The notes: generated by a model from the letters alone, not told the origin. DNA of 64,000 nt from Algoriphagus sp. (GCA_018336015.1 JAGXQZ010000052.1:1-64000), one strand, 5' to 3'. Shown: positions 33,299 through 43,279, numbered from the stretch's first letter. Numbers and translations are program-made.

Positions 33299-35341
33299 TT
33301 ATTCCTTGTAATTCAGCCCAAATCCAAATGGAAATAGGGTGTCTTTTTCGGGATAACCCGGTGCATCGGGGTCTTGTGCTATGACAGCTGCGCTGGTTTT
33401 GGCCAGTGCATAAGGAAGCTTTCCGGTAGGATTAAACTTACCCATAATGATGTCCATCAGGGCCGCATCACTCACCCCAAAAGTAGCCAATAGACCACCC
33501 GCATTGAGTACGCCGCTCCCTTCATCTAAGACATAGGGCTGACGGAAGTCAATGGCCAAAATGGTCTTTTCGGGCCCTAGTGTTTCCATCACGGACTGGA
33601 TATCCTCCAAAGACGGTGAGATTTTCCAAGACTTGGATTTTGCCATTTCGGAAAGGGCTAAAAAGTTGAGCTCCTCGGGAAGTGCTCCACCAAACCGTCG
33701 ATCCGTTCCCGGGTCATTCGTGATCTGAACTCTAAGAATTGCGAAGTCTGTATCCTTCGAAATGGACGGTAATTTTTCACCTTTGGATTTGTTGTATTCT
33801 CCTGTGGTCACCTTGTAATTTGCCCAAGCACGATCTTTAAAAAAGGCTGCATTCATCCCCATGGTGAAAATTTGAAGCGTGTCCTGACCCTTGGGCTGGG
33901 CAAGTGGGAGGACGGATTTGTTCTGCAGAAGTACGATGGATTTCCGTTGAGCCAGGTCAGCCTTTCGTTGAAAAGAGGCATTCCCCACGATATAAGCGGC
34001 CCGGTTGGGATCGACGTAAGGATTTTCAAATAGACCTAGTTCAAATTGTTCTTTCAGCAACCTCGTCACGGATAGATCCACTCGGCTTTCGGCGAGTTTG
34101 CCAGATTCCACCAAGGCTAAGAGTTGTTTGTTGTTGCTAAATCCGGAAAGGACATCGGTGCCAGCTTCCAAGGCGATGAGGATTTGTTCTTCCACGGTTT
34201 TATCCTCCAATCCCCAGGCTCTGTCCCCGATAATCCCCGTGTCGGAGTTCACATAACCTTTAAACCCGAGTTTGTTGCGCAAAAGATCTGTCAGGATTCC
34301 TTTTGAAAATGCCATACCCACATTATTTGGGAGGTAAGGCTGTCCCACAGGAATGCCATAATACGCCATAATCGAGGAAGCCCCTGCATCTACCGCCGCC
34401 CGGAAAGGGGCCAAGTGGTACTCGAACTTGCCTGCGGGATAGATTTGGTTTTTTCCATAATCGTAATGCGGATCTCCGCCCCCTTCCTGAGGGCCTCCGC
34501 CCGGAAAGTGTTTGATGGTCAAGGCGATGCTTTTCGAATTCAGACGCTCTCCCTGCAGATTTTTGATCAATGTGGTGATGATTTCGGAGGCCAATTGGCT
34601 GTCTTCCGTGAATGTTTCGTGCACCCGATACCATCTTGGCTCGGTGGACAAGTCTGCCATATAGCCATACATGCCGCGCAGGCCGATGGCTCGCCATTCC
34701 TCGGCCATGATCTTTGCAAAGTCGGCAATCAGCTCCATGTCTCGGGTTGCCGCCAGTCCGCTTTCTTTTGGCCAAGCTGAAAACGAACCGGATTCCTCAT
34801 TGATCCCCGCCCGGGCGTCGATTTCCATGTGGTTTCTAGAGTTGGATTTGAATAGTGCAGGAATGCCCAATCGGGTGCTTTCAGAAAGTTCCTGCACCGC
34901 ATTCATAAATTGTGCAGCTTCATAAGGGCTGATTTGAGTGCCGGCGAATCCATTTCCAGGTCCGGTACTTACGGGATTATTTTTGACCGTATTTCTGAAT
35001 ATGAATCGGGTCATTTTCTGATTTTCGATCAGGTCCACCGCACCCTCGGTCATTTTTCCCTTTTCTCCTGCATTGAGCGTGTTGATCAGTAGCATCCCAA
35101 CTTTTTCTTCCAGTGTCATCTGACTCACCAGATCTGCTACACGCTTGTCCAGCGGCTGCCGCCAATCTTCATAACTATCCAGTTTTTGATTTTTGTTGAG
35201 ATCCTTGAAAAGGAGTTGATTTTGATGCAGCAGGTCTACAGCTCGGGCTTCAATCGGTGGCTGATGGGTATAAGTTCCCTGAGCGAAAGCAGGACTTGCG
35301 CCTAAAAAAAGCAGCGCAATTCCAGTAAGGGTATGTTTCAT
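33299..35341 (-). CDS. GH3 beta-glucosidase family protein
   Basis: 680 residues. The signal peptide ends PAFAQ, with Gln first. A DLNKNQKLDSYED calcium-loop-like segment (about 47-59) sits before the (beta/alpha)8 domain, which contains the sugar-binding KHFPGGG (about 277) and the nucleophile Asp at about 367 in GYVNSDTG. The C-terminal alpha/beta sandwich follows (KSIVLLQNKSVLPL), ending FPFGFGLNY. It hydrolyses beta-linked glucose or xylose oligomers in the periplasm; exact substrate unclear. It does not show an obvious fibronectin-III tail. Confidence 0.93.
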   Translation of the reverse strand: MKHTLTGIALLFLGASPAFAQGTYTHQPPIEARAVDLLHQNQLLFKDLNKNQKLDSYEDWRQPLDKRVADLVSQMTLEEKVGMLLINTLNAGEKGKMTEGAVDLIENQKMTRFIFRNTVKNNPVSTGPGNGFAGTQISPYEAAQFMNAVQELSESTRLGIPALFKSNSRNHMEIDARAGINEESGSFSAWPKESGLAATRDMELIADFAKIMAEEWRAIGLRGMYGYMADLSTEPRWYRVHETFTEDSQLASEIITTLIKNLQGERLNSKSIALTIKHFPGGGPQEGGGDPHYDYGKNQIYPAGKFEYHLAPFRAAVDAGASSIMAYYGIPVGQPYLPNNVGMAFSKGILTDLLRNKLGFKGYVNSDTGIIGDRAWGLEDKTVEEQILIALEAGTDVLSGFSNNKQLLALVESGKLAESRVDLSVTRLLKEQFELGLFENPYVDPNRAAYIVGNASFQRKADLAQRKSIVLLQNKSVLPLAQPKGQDTLQIFTMGMNAAFFKDRAWANYKVTTGEYNKSKGEKLPSISKDTDFAILRVQITNDPGTDRRFGGALPEELNFLALSEMAKSKSWKISPSLEDIQSVMETLGPEKTILAIDFRQPYVLDEGSGVLNAGGLLATFGVSDAALMDIIMGKFNPTGKLPYALAKTSAAVIAQDPDAPGYPEKDTLFPFGFGLNYKE

Positions 35342-35567
35342 GAATTGGGTTTGGGTTGATTGTCAAGTGATCGGAATACCGTTTTCAATATAGGGATTAT
35401 CGCAAACGAGTCAATAAGCGCTTAACTAGGAAATGTTAAGAGTTTGAGGAGGTTGATGGAAAACCTTCTGCTAAAAAATTGTGAAGCGGAGTCGCAGAAT
35501 AACAAGTGTAGTAGCCCCATGTTGGCAATTGATGTTTTTTTGCTAAAAATTTAAGAATAGAGCATCC

Positions 35568-36005
35568 TTAAATAAGGTTATTGATGTCGTCAATATCTCT
35601 CAGACGGCCTGATTCTTTTTTGTTTTTCAACAGGTCCTGATACCCTATGAAGTTGACTACAAGTCCTTCGATCTCGACTTCCTTTTTATTTTTAAAGCAC
35701 TCCTCGAATGTCACTCCATCAATCTGGGTCAGTAAATCAATTCGCAGAGGAGGACAACCAAGCTGTACGATATTGCCTTCTTTGGTGAAATCCTGTAGGC
35801 TGAGACCAAAAGATGAAAAGCTAAATTCATTCACACAATCCAAAACTCGTTGAGCGTTTTCGGTTGTTGGATTCAGCCAGATTTCCAAATCACCAGTATA
35901 TCTAGGATGTCCGTGAATACCCACGGCATATCCTCCAACCACCAGGTATTCCGCTTTATGATTGTTTTATAACTCTACAAACTCTTTGAAGTCTTGGATG
36001 AACAT
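35568..36005 (-). pseudogene. Nucleotidyltransferase gene interrupted by a stop codon
   Basis: From an ATG at 36005 the frame reads MFIQDFKEFVEL, then TAA at 35969-35967, then NNHKAEYLVVGGYAVGIHGHPRYTGDLEIWLNP. The part after the stop is a MNT-type nucleotidyltransferase with the GGYAVG and D-x-E metal-site segments, and it has no good start: only GTG at 35942, inside the conserved VVGGYAV strand. A TTA (Leu) changed to TAA is the simplest explanation, so the gene is probably broken. The 5' part overlaps the end of the small gene upstream by 50 bases. Confidence 0.75.
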
Positions 36006-36138
36006 CTTTGTTGAGGCTAAAATACTGCTGCCGAAGTAGCTCTATAGCTTCCAGGCGTTCGATGGGACTTTTGGTAGACCAGAAGGCAAAGTCAGTGGCG
36101 GTATCATTTAAAGTAGTAATCTTTAGTACCTTTTCCAT
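35956..36138 (-). CDS. Small conserved hypothetical upstream of the nucleotidyltransferase
   Basis: 60 residues from the ATG at 36138 (MEKVLKITTLND); an upstream in-frame start at 36210 gives a less family-like N-terminus. The pattern DFAFWSTKSPIERLEAIELLRQQYF is, from memory, a Bacteroidota protein regularly paired with a nucleotidyltransferase, possibly as a toxin-antitoxin-like module. It overlaps that gene by 50 bases, in another frame. The role is not established, and the partner here looks inactivated. Confidence 0.68.
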   Translation of the reverse strand: MEKVLKITTLNDTATDFAFWSTKSPIERLEAIELLRQQYFSLNKDVHPRLQRVCRVIKQS

Positions 36139-36284
36139 GACATGAATATACGTCTTTTTGGTGACTGCGAAACCTTGCCTATGATCTTGGTGGGTTTGTT
36201 TGGTGTCCAATTAAATCCCGACAGCTGTACTGGATTGTTTGGATAGAAATTTGATTTATTACTTCTCAACCCGAATAGTGTCAA

Positions 36285-36415
36285 GGGAATTGCAAATTCC
36301 CAAAAATAGAAGAGCGGAGTTGCAAACTCCGCTCAGTCAACCGCTAATTCTACGCTCAGAATGGGGGTAACTCTGAAGTTCAAAATGACGCTGGGTGAAG
36401 TATGAAACTTCACCC
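36285..36415. repeat. Three hairpins centred on TTGCAAA-type loops
   Basis: GGGAATTgcAAATTCCC (36285-36301), arms GAGCGGAGTT/AACTCCGCTC around GCA (36312-36334), and arms GGGTGAAGT/AACTTCACCC around ATGA (36393-36415). They share the layout arm + TTGCAAA (or TATGAAA) + arm but have unrelated arms. A fragment GCGGAGTCGCAG recurs at about 35474. Confidence 0.65.
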
Positions 36416-36488
36416 CTATATCCAACCAATTTGTAATTGTTTTTTGGTGATCTCATTCCAGTTTCAACTACCAATTTTCTTAATTCTT

Positions 36489-39400
36489 TTACCTCAACCC
36501 CTCCAAATAACTCACCAAATCCACCAATTCTTGTTCGGTCAGCGGGAAGGCGGGCATCAGGGATTCGGAGAGTTGGGTGATGGAGGCGATGTCGGCCAGC
36601 TTGTAGATGGTTTGTTCGCCGCTGCCGACGAGCTTTACGATCAGGTCGTTTTCGGTCTTGGAGTTGACGATGCAGCGGATTTCTTTGCCGTCTTTGAATT
36701 TGACGAGTTGGGTTTCGTAGCCGAAGCCCATGCCTTCGGATGGATTGATGATGGCATTGATGAGTCCTTCTCGACTGAGTTTGCCTCCGATTTGGGAAAG
36801 GGCAGGACCAAAGTCCACACCTTCGTTTCCGATCTTATGACAGGCCACGCAATAGGTGGAAGCCAAAGTTTTTCCCTTTTCCACTTCACCTTTGGCAGAG
36901 AGCATCTTCACCAAGTCATAGCCTTGGGTAATGCTGTCTCCGTACTTTTCAAGAGCGAGAACACGAATATTCCCATTCCAGCTGCCCATCAGGATCTTTT
37001 GGGCGATTGGGAGCAGGTCTGCAGGAATCTGATCTGATTTGGCCATTTCCCAGAGTACTGCCTCGGACTGATAGCCCTTAGCTTCTTCCATGGCAGCTGT
37101 TCGGATAGCTGAGGAGGCTTGGTCATTTTTCCAGAATTTAGCCAGTAGTTTAGCCATATCCGGGGTATCCACTGAACCAAACTTGCGGATGGCGGCGATG
37201 GCCTTGGTTTCATCCGAGTTCTTCATAGCCTGTTCGATTTCGCTCATGCCGTAGAGGGAAGCGAAAAGTCCGGCAGACTGATTGGCCAAGCCCCGGTTTT
37301 CCTCCTGATATACTAAACCAAGTAGGCGTTCCTTCTGGTCTTTCAACTGGTATTTGCGGACGATCTCGAGGAAATCCCTGTCATCTGCAATTTCTCCTGC
37401 CTTGGCTTTGGCCAGGTTGAGGAGTTGGGTATCCGGTTTTTTGGGATCAAAAGCCACCTGTCTCAGGATGATCACCTGATCTTCGTTTTGGCCCTTGGCC
37501 AGGATGTTTTTGAGGGTTTGGTTTTTCAAATCAGCGGTTTGGAAGTCTAAAGCCCGGTAGTAGCGATGATCTGCAGGGCTGTTTTCTGCTAGGATCAGTT
37601 CTTCCAAAAGCGCCGGAGTCCCTGCTGATCTCGACCTCCAAATCAGGTCTTTTGCCTCAGGCGAATTGCTCCATCCCTGACCCAGTTTGGCCAGATAGGC
37701 CGGCAAATAGCTATCCCAGCGGTATTCCGCCGCAATACCCAAAGCTTCCAAGTACCAGCGATCTCCGCTGCGATAGCCTTCGGCCAGCTTCAGCCACACA
37801 TCGGGGGCGTCTTCGTATCGGATCGCCACAGCCACTTCCCGACGAACCTGATCCGATGGATCGGCAGCGAGTCCAAGCAGGAACGCATTGTCTTTCATAT
37901 CGTTGATTCGGGAGGCGCGGATAGCGGCCACTCGGATATTTTCATCGGCATCGGCTGCGGCTTTTCGGATATATTCTTCCCCATTGGGCAACTTGCTCAG
38001 TAACCAAAACGCACGGGCTTTCATGCGGGAGTCTTCCGACTCATACAGGTTTTCCAAAGCTTCTTTTGCTTCAGATCCTTTTTCCTTCAAGGCCATAAAG
38101 GCTTTGAAATGGATCGCTCGGTTAGGGTTTTGTACCAGCTCGATCAGGGATTCAACAGATGAGTAATCCGGTGCTTCCACTTTGTATTTGGACTTTTTCG
38201 GAGCAAGGCGATAGACTCGGCCTTTTTCCAAATCACCCACGGCATGGCCGCCCACGCCCGGATCGTACCAGTCGGAGATGAAGATCGAGCCGTCAGGTGC
38301 TACGGTCACATCGGATGGACGAAACCAGTTATCCCGCTTGTTGCCATCCAGAATAGGTTTGACTTCTCCGGTAAAGCCCGCTCCGGAAGCCTGCACGGGA
38401 TACATGCGGATCACATTGGGGCCGGCATCGGCGTGGATGACCTGATTTTGGTATTCAGCGGGGAGGAGTTTGCCTTCGTAGACGAGGATTCCAGTCGGCG
38501 AACCCGCATAATTTTGCACCAAGTTGGGCACTACGCCGGGATCGTTGAGGTGCCAGTGTTGACGCCAAACGGAATCTTCCATATTCACACGGCGGGTTCT
38601 CCAGTCGGCTTTGGTCATTTCGTCCTTGAAACCGTAGTTGCCGTAGTCCATCACGAAGTTGATACGCGTGGAGCGGTTGCCGTCGTCGTCGTTGTCACTC
38701 TGCCACATGCGTCCGTAGCTGTCCACGGCGAGTTCGTAGTTGTTTCGAAAATTCCAGGCTAGAATTTCCGGATTACTGCCATCCGGATCACAGCGGAAGA
38801 CCATACCTTCCTGATACGGAGCTGTTTCAGAAGTGACGGGGCGACCCAATGGATCCAAAATAGGAGTTCCATCGGCATAATGCAGTCCTTTGCCTTCGTT
38901 GCCGTAGTTGAAATAGAGCTTTCCGTCTGGTCCAAACGTGAAGGCATGCATGCCGTGATCGTGCTGCACGCCACCCACTCCCGTGAAAAGCACTTCTTTT
39001 TTATCAGGCACATCATCCCCGTTTTCATCGGTGAAGACAAAGACATTCGGGCTGACGGAGACGAATACTTTATTGCCGAATACCGCAATTCCCAAAGCGG
39101 CATTGATGTCGGTTCCCTGGTAGAAGACCATGGATTTGTCCGCTTGTCCATCTCCGTCGGTGTCTTCAAGGATCAGGATTCGGTCGCCTTCGGCTTTGGT
39201 GGGATTCTTGGGATTGAGTTGGATGCGGTAGTTGTAAGCTTCGGTGATCCAAACCCGACCCCGATCATCAATGTCCATATTGGTGGGATTCATTAACATG
39301 GGTTCGGAGGCAAAAAGCGTCAATTGCAGTCGGTCGTCCAGCACCTCAATCCCATCCAGCGCAAATTCCACGGAGCGCTTTTGCTCATCTGTGAGCGCAT

Positions 39401-39491
39401 CGTACTGTTGTTGGGTGAGTTGGGGCTTGGTGGTATCGCAGGAAAAAGTGAGTAGACCGAAAGCGGCCAAGGCTAGAATAGGTTTTCGCAT
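36489..39491 (-). CDS. Sugar-dehydrogenase-like / HEAT / cytochrome c lipoprotein
   Basis: 1000 residues. Lipobox LLTFSC with the lipidated Cys near residue 18. N-terminal six-bladed propeller of the PVC-type/GSDH kind (about 45-430, MDIDDRGRVWITEAYNYR... and QHDHGMHAFTFGPDGKLYFNYGNEG); a long alpha-helical HEAT-repeat region (about 440-860); then a C-terminal cytochrome c with haem motif CVACH at 881-885 and a possible distal Met in SLMPAF (979). This architecture is typical of Bacteroidota and Planctomycetes and suggests envelope oxidation of a sugar or alcohol coupled to a haem carrier. Substrate unknown. It differs from the ThuA protein at 1752 in lacking ThuA and PKD domains. Confidence 0.88.
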   Translation of the reverse strand: MRKPILALAAFGLLTFSCDTTKPQLTQQQYDALTDEQKRSVEFALDGIEVLDDRLQLTLFASEPMLMNPTNMDIDDRGRVWITEAYNYRIQLNPKNPTKAEGDRILILEDTDGDGQADKSMVFYQGTDINAALGIAVFGNKVFVSVSPNVFVFTDENGDDVPDKKEVLFTGVGGVQHDHGMHAFTFGPDGKLYFNYGNEGKGLHYADGTPILDPLGRPVTSETAPYQEGMVFRCDPDGSNPEILAWNFRNNYELAVDSYGRMWQSDNDDDGNRSTRINFVMDYGNYGFKDEMTKADWRTRRVNMEDSVWRQHWHLNDPGVVPNLVQNYAGSPTGILVYEGKLLPAEYQNQVIHADAGPNVIRMYPVQASGAGFTGEVKPILDGNKRDNWFRPSDVTVAPDGSIFISDWYDPGVGGHAVGDLEKGRVYRLAPKKSKYKVEAPDYSSVESLIELVQNPNRAIHFKAFMALKEKGSEAKEALENLYESEDSRMKARAFWLLSKLPNGEEYIRKAAADADENIRVAAIRASRINDMKDNAFLLGLAADPSDQVRREVAVAIRYEDAPDVWLKLAEGYRSGDRWYLEALGIAAEYRWDSYLPAYLAKLGQGWSNSPEAKDLIWRSRSAGTPALLEELILAENSPADHRYYRALDFQTADLKNQTLKNILAKGQNEDQVIILRQVAFDPKKPDTQLLNLAKAKAGEIADDRDFLEIVRKYQLKDQKERLLGLVYQEENRGLANQSAGLFASLYGMSEIEQAMKNSDETKAIAAIRKFGSVDTPDMAKLLAKFWKNDQASSAIRTAAMEEAKGYQSEAVLWEMAKSDQIPADLLPIAQKILMGSWNGNIRVLALEKYGDSITQGYDLVKMLSAKGEVEKGKTLASTYCVACHKIGNEGVDFGPALSQIGGKLSREGLINAIINPSEGMGFGYETQLVKFKDGKEIRCIVNSKTENDLIVKLVGSGEQTIYKLADIASITQLSESLMPAFPLTEQELVDLVSYLEGLR

Positions 39492-39936
39492 AGGTTTTTG
39501 GGGTTATTGGATTGATTTATTTCGAAAATCAATTGATTTACAAAATAGAAGGAATGCGTTTGAGATCAAAGAAAATTAAATGCAAGGGGTTTTAACCACG
39601 GAGGTCGCAGAAGATAAAAGGAGGTCGCCAAGCGATGATTTGCTGTTCTTCCTGGTTTGCTTTGAGTTCAATCATTTCAGAAAAGCAAAGAAAAACTGAC
39701 GCTTTTTGGGGGAACGAGTGACTTTTGACTCATTCTAAGGCCGGTGATTGAAAAGGCGCTGAAGGCGCATCCTGTATAAACCCAGAATTCAATTCTGGGT
39801 ATTAGATGAAAGGCTTTCCAAGAGCGACAAAGGCGCGATCTGTAATGAGCCAAAAGAATAATTCTAATTCTCTAATTTCAGATTTTTGCAAGGCAGGAAT
39901 TGAACTAGAAAACGACTTAATTCCCTCAATTTCTTA
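39492..39936. repeat. Intergenic region with REP-like modules
   Basis: No gene is supported. At 39755-39769 the GGCGCTGAAGGCGC module, then CCTGTATAAA, then the perfect palindrome CCCAGAATTCAATTCTGGG (39781-39799) repeat the order of modules seen at 10427-10474, and a GCGATCTGTAA module (39835-39845) matches 10510. At 39597 a GGAGGTCGC word occurs twice. Confidence 0.65.
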
Positions 39937-40914
39937 CTATTTCAAAAAAATCACTAGCTCCTGCAAAGTGCAAAATTCCTTGTCTTTATATCGAATCAAA
40001 AATGGTTCCTTCGAAACCGAAACTACCGAATCCATGCCCTGAAAGCCCGCTTTAACCAGTGCCTTTTTCACCCAAAAAACCAATTCTTGAGGTCCTTCAA
40101 TCTTAAAATTTAAGTCTGGTTCCTCAGCCTCCATTCTTCCCCGAGTTAGGCTAAATCGATACCTATTACTTGGAAGCAACTGGTTGATCTGACTGGAAAG
40201 AATCAGGTCTTCTGGCTTACCAGAGATGAGTGGGGTACCACAGTTAAGCAACCAAAATCGATCAGCTGTCTCAATCGCAATGTCCAAATCATGGGTTACG
40301 ACCAAAATTGCTTTTTGCTGGGAATGAGCGATTTCTCGCAATAAACTCATGATCTCAAATCTGTTGACCAAGTCCAGATGGGCTGTGGGTTCGTCGAGAA
40401 TCATCACCTGTCCATCTTGTGCCAATGCCCGCGCGATCATCGCTTTTTGGCGTTGACCATCGCTGATTTCACTGAGTCGCTCCTCGCGGAGGTAGGTGAT
40501 TTTGGTATCGGAAAGGGCTTTTTCGACGATATCGCGGTCAGCTGGATTCAACTTCCCCGACCAACCCGTATGGGGCGTTCGGCCCAAAGCCACGAGTTGC
40601 CCCACGGTCATATTTCCCGGGAAAACCGGATCGGTCAGCACCACCGCGATCCGCTTGGCAAGTTCTTGGACAGAATAGTCTGTAATGGATCGCTGATCGA
40701 GTTGGATGCTTCCCTTCCAGGGATGGATTTGCCCTAAAATGGCTTTGATCAGCGTAGATTTTCCTACACCATTGGGTCCGAGCAAACAGGTGAGTTCGCC
40801 TGAGAAAAGGGTAAAATCCAATTCTGATAGAATCTCTTTTTTGACTTTTTGGTGAGTGTAGCCAAGGGAAAGGCTGTTACCGGAAAGAGCGATGGATTGG
40901 GAATATTGCTTCAT
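39937..40914 (-). CDS. btuD: Cobalamin ABC transporter ATP-binding protein
   Basis: 325 residues. Walker A GPNGVGKST, signature motif ISDGQRQKAMIARAL (a variant of LSGGQ) and Walker B VMILDEPTAHLDL, with the switch His in THDLD. This is the FecE/BtuD branch. The protein is about 70 residues longer than the usual 255, with a C-terminal extension of unknown role. It starts four bases after the permease gene, third in the order btuF-btuC-btuD. It powers cobalamin (or siderophore) import; the cobalamin assignment rests on the divergent riboswitch-btuB-btuG genes. Confidence 0.85.
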   Translation of the reverse strand: MKQYSQSIALSGNSLSLGYTHQKVKKEILSELDFTLFSGELTCLLGPNGVGKSTLIKAILGQIHPWKGSIQLDQRSITDYSVQELAKRIAVVLTDPVFPGNMTVGQLVALGRTPHTGWSGKLNPADRDIVEKALSDTKITYLREERLSEISDGQRQKAMIARALAQDGQVMILDEPTAHLDLVNRFEIMSLLREIAHSQQKAILVVTHDLDIAIETADRFWLLNCGTPLISGKPEDLILSSQINQLLPSNRYRFSLTRGRMEAEEPDLNFKIEGPQELVFWVKKALVKAGFQGMDSVVSVSKEPFLIRYKDKEFCTLQELVIFLK

Positions 40915-40918
40915 CGGA

Positions 40919-41938
40919 TCAAAAGTCTTTGCTGAAGTTTTTTCTCAAAATCAGGGTAATCACGATGGGCGCTCCGACCAGCGAAGTCACCGCATTGATG
41001 GGCAAGGTACTCGCCAAACCGGGCAATTGCCCCACCGCATCGCAGAGCAACAGCAAAATCGCTCCGATCAGTGCCGAACCCGGAAACAACACCCGATGAT
41101 CCGAACTTTTCCAAACCATCCTCGCCAAATGAGGCACCGCAATGCCCAAAAAGGCAATCGGTCCGCAAAATGCCGTGATTCCACCTGCCAAAATCCCCGT
41201 GCTTACGATCATCACCCACCGCATTTGTCCGGTGCGGATACCCATGCTTCGGGCGTAGTTTTCTCCCAGTAGCAGGGCATTGTAGGTCTTGATGGAAAGA
41301 AAAACGGGTAAACTTCCTACAGCAATCAGGAGTCCCAAAATCGAAACCTGGGTCCATCCCAATGCACCCAAGCTACCCATCGACCAAACGGTGTAGAGCT
41401 TTAGTGCTTCAGCGCCTGAGAAAAAGGATAGTACAGAAACTACCGCCGAAACTGCACTGCCAAACATTAATCCGACGATCAGCAAGGTCATGCTGTCTTT
41501 GACCCGCCAAGCCACCAAACTCACCCCCGAAAGCACCAATCCTGCTCCTAAAATCCCGGCCGTGGCAATGGCCCAAGCGTTAATTCCACTTAAGGCAAAA
41601 CCCAATGCTGAACCTGCCAACATCAAGATGGCCACTCCCAATCCTGCACCCGAACTGATTCCCAACACAAAAGGTCCCGCAAGGGGATTTCGAAAAAAGG
41701 TCTGCATCTGCAGGCCACTTAAGCTCAATCCGATTCCGGCAAAAATGGCTACCAAAGCCTTGGGGAGGCGATAGTTGAGGATGATTTGCTCCCATGATGT
41801 TTTTGCCCAATCTCCTGAAAATAATCCGTTCACAATCTCTCCAAAGGGAATCCAAACTGAACCCAAGCTCAGATTGAGCAAGAAGCTCAGGCCGAGGAGA
41901 AGGGTGGCGATGGGAAAGAGGTAAGAGCGGATAGGCAT
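40919..41938 (-). CDS. btuC: Cobalamin ABC transporter permease (FecCD/BtuC family)
   Basis: 339 residues with about ten hydrophobic segments. FecCD features: PLAGPFVLGISSGAGLGVA and GPIAFLGIAVPHLARM, the helix and loop that contact the ATPase. It forms the inner-membrane channel with BtuD. It lies between the binding protein and ATPase genes on the same strand (53-base and 4-base gaps). Confidence 0.9.
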   Translation of the reverse strand: MPIRSYLFPIATLLLGLSFLLNLSLGSVWIPFGEIVNGLFSGDWAKTSWEQIILNYRLPKALVAIFAGIGLSLSGLQMQTFFRNPLAGPFVLGISSGAGLGVAILMLAGSALGFALSGINAWAIATAGILGAGLVLSGVSLVAWRVKDSMTLLIVGLMFGSAVSAVVSVLSFFSGAEALKLYTVWSMGSLGALGWTQVSILGLLIAVGSLPVFLSIKTYNALLLGENYARSMGIRTGQMRWVMIVSTGILAGGITAFCGPIAFLGIAVPHLARMVWKSSDHRVLFPGSALIGAILLLLCDAVGQLPGLASTLPINAVTSLVGAPIVITLILRKNFSKDF

Positions 41939-41991
41939 TTATTTTTTCAAAAGAGGTTTGTGGAGACACAAACCTCGGCGATCATTTCCGA

Positions 41992-43158
41992 TTAATTTAA
42001 TTTCTGATAAAAATATAACTCATACTCGGGTAAAAGTGCTGGATGGAGGATTTTGATCAGGTCTTTGAGAATCAAATCGGGGCGCACATAGCCGAGCTCG
42101 AAGTATTCCAAGCCTCCGGTTGGTCCTTTTTTTGCGGTGTAGGTATAAATCTGACCTGTTTTCCAAGACTTAAAATTCCGGTATCTCGGCTCGTTGCTTC
42201 CCATGGTTTTGACATCGGGAAAATCAGCCGAACCGATCCAAACCTCCGCTTCAGCAGCCCGATCGAGGACGAATTCATAGTTGAGTTGCAAGCTGCCAGA
42301 GCCTGTTTGGTCAGAGAATACATAATCTCCGCCTGCATTTTGGAGGATTTGCGCTCCCCAGCTTTCGGCTCCCGGAGCATACCAAATGTCCTGATACATG
42401 ACCCCGCTGAGTACCTTGGGACGATTGTCTGATGGGAGTTGAGAAGCAAGTTTTTCTGCTTCCTGATAGGCCATTCTTATCTTCTCAAATTCCGCAACTG
42501 CCTCCTCGTATTTCCCGAGTAAAATCCCTGTAAACTTGATCCATTCGGCTCTTCCGAGCGGATTTTGCTCCACGTATTCTCCATTAATCAGTGCAGGTAC
42601 ATTCGCTTGCGCAAAAAGATCCAGATACCGCAGATCTTCCCCTAAGGTCGAAATCATGATCCAGTCCGGTTGCAGGTCAATCACCAGCTCAGGATTGGCC
42701 GCAGGTCCGCTGCCCAGATCGGCTACTTTGCCATCATCTATCCGAGCACGAGTGGCAGGAGAAGAGATCAAATCGGTCTGAGGGAACCCAATCAATTTAT
42801 CCGTTTCACCCAGCATATCGAGGTGGGGAACTTGCGTGGTCGAGGTCAAAATCACCTTGGAAATCGGGAGCTGAACCACTGCATCAAAGCCGGTTTTTTC
42901 GAGTTCGGCTCCTTCTTCCAGGACGAGGTAGCGATAGGTTTTTTCCGCTCCTGTATAGCCTTGGGTCACGTGGATTTCCCAGAAATTTTCTCCTTGAAAA
43001 AGTTGAAAGCCTTGGGCAAACTCCAAAGGAATCGGAGTTTTTATGCTGGTCGTTTCACTTTTTTTTTCGCAGGAAAAAATCAAGAACACCCACCCGGTGA
43101 GTAGGAGATAAGGTGCTGAAAAATAGGAGGAATTGAATGTTGAAAAAGGGTTTTTCAT
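41992..43158 (-). CDS. btuF: Cobalamin-binding lipoprotein (BtuF-like)
   Basis: 388 residues. Lipobox LIFSC, so a periplasm-facing lipoprotein. The two-lobed TroA/BtuF fold is seen in LPISKVILTSTTQVPHLDMLGETDKLIGFPQ, NPELVIDLQPDWIMIS, GRAEWIKFTGILLGK and VYQ-type gate residues; the ends of the lobes are joined by a long helix (about 210-240). It delivers the ligand to BtuCD. It is the first gene of the leftward operon. No B12-box sequence is visible in the 100 bases upstream on its strand, unlike the divergent btuB. Confidence 0.82.
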   Translation of the reverse strand: MKNPFSTFNSSYFSAPYLLLTGWVFLIFSCEKKSETTSIKTPIPLEFAQGFQLFQGENFWEIHVTQGYTGAEKTYRYLVLEEGAELEKTGFDAVVQLPISKVILTSTTQVPHLDMLGETDKLIGFPQTDLISSPATRARIDDGKVADLGSGPAANPELVIDLQPDWIMISTLGEDLRYLDLFAQANVPALINGEYVEQNPLGRAEWIKFTGILLGKYEEAVAEFEKIRMAYQEAEKLASQLPSDNRPKVLSGVMYQDIWYAPGAESWGAQILQNAGGDYVFSDQTGSGSLQLNYEFVLDRAAEAEVWIGSADFPDVKTMGSNEPRYRNFKSWKTGQIYTYTAKKGPTGGLEYFELGYVRPDLILKDLIKILHPALLPEYELYFYQKLN

Positions 43159-43279
43159 CTAGAAATAGGAGAGAAATTTTCTACCAAGGTAACCGTGATT
43201 TTCCCTGCTTTCCAAAATTTTTAACATTCCTCCATTTTTCTGCCGGATAAAAATCACGTTACTTTGAATCGATTTTGGT

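Noticed and set aside
36402-37037. 211-residue frame on + opposite the 1000-residue lipoprotein
   Set aside because: Antisense shadow; includes low-complexity strings typical of reverse reading.
39806-40042. 78-residue frame on + overlapping btuD 3' end
   Set aside because: Begins in a repeat-like region and reads antisense into a solid gene.
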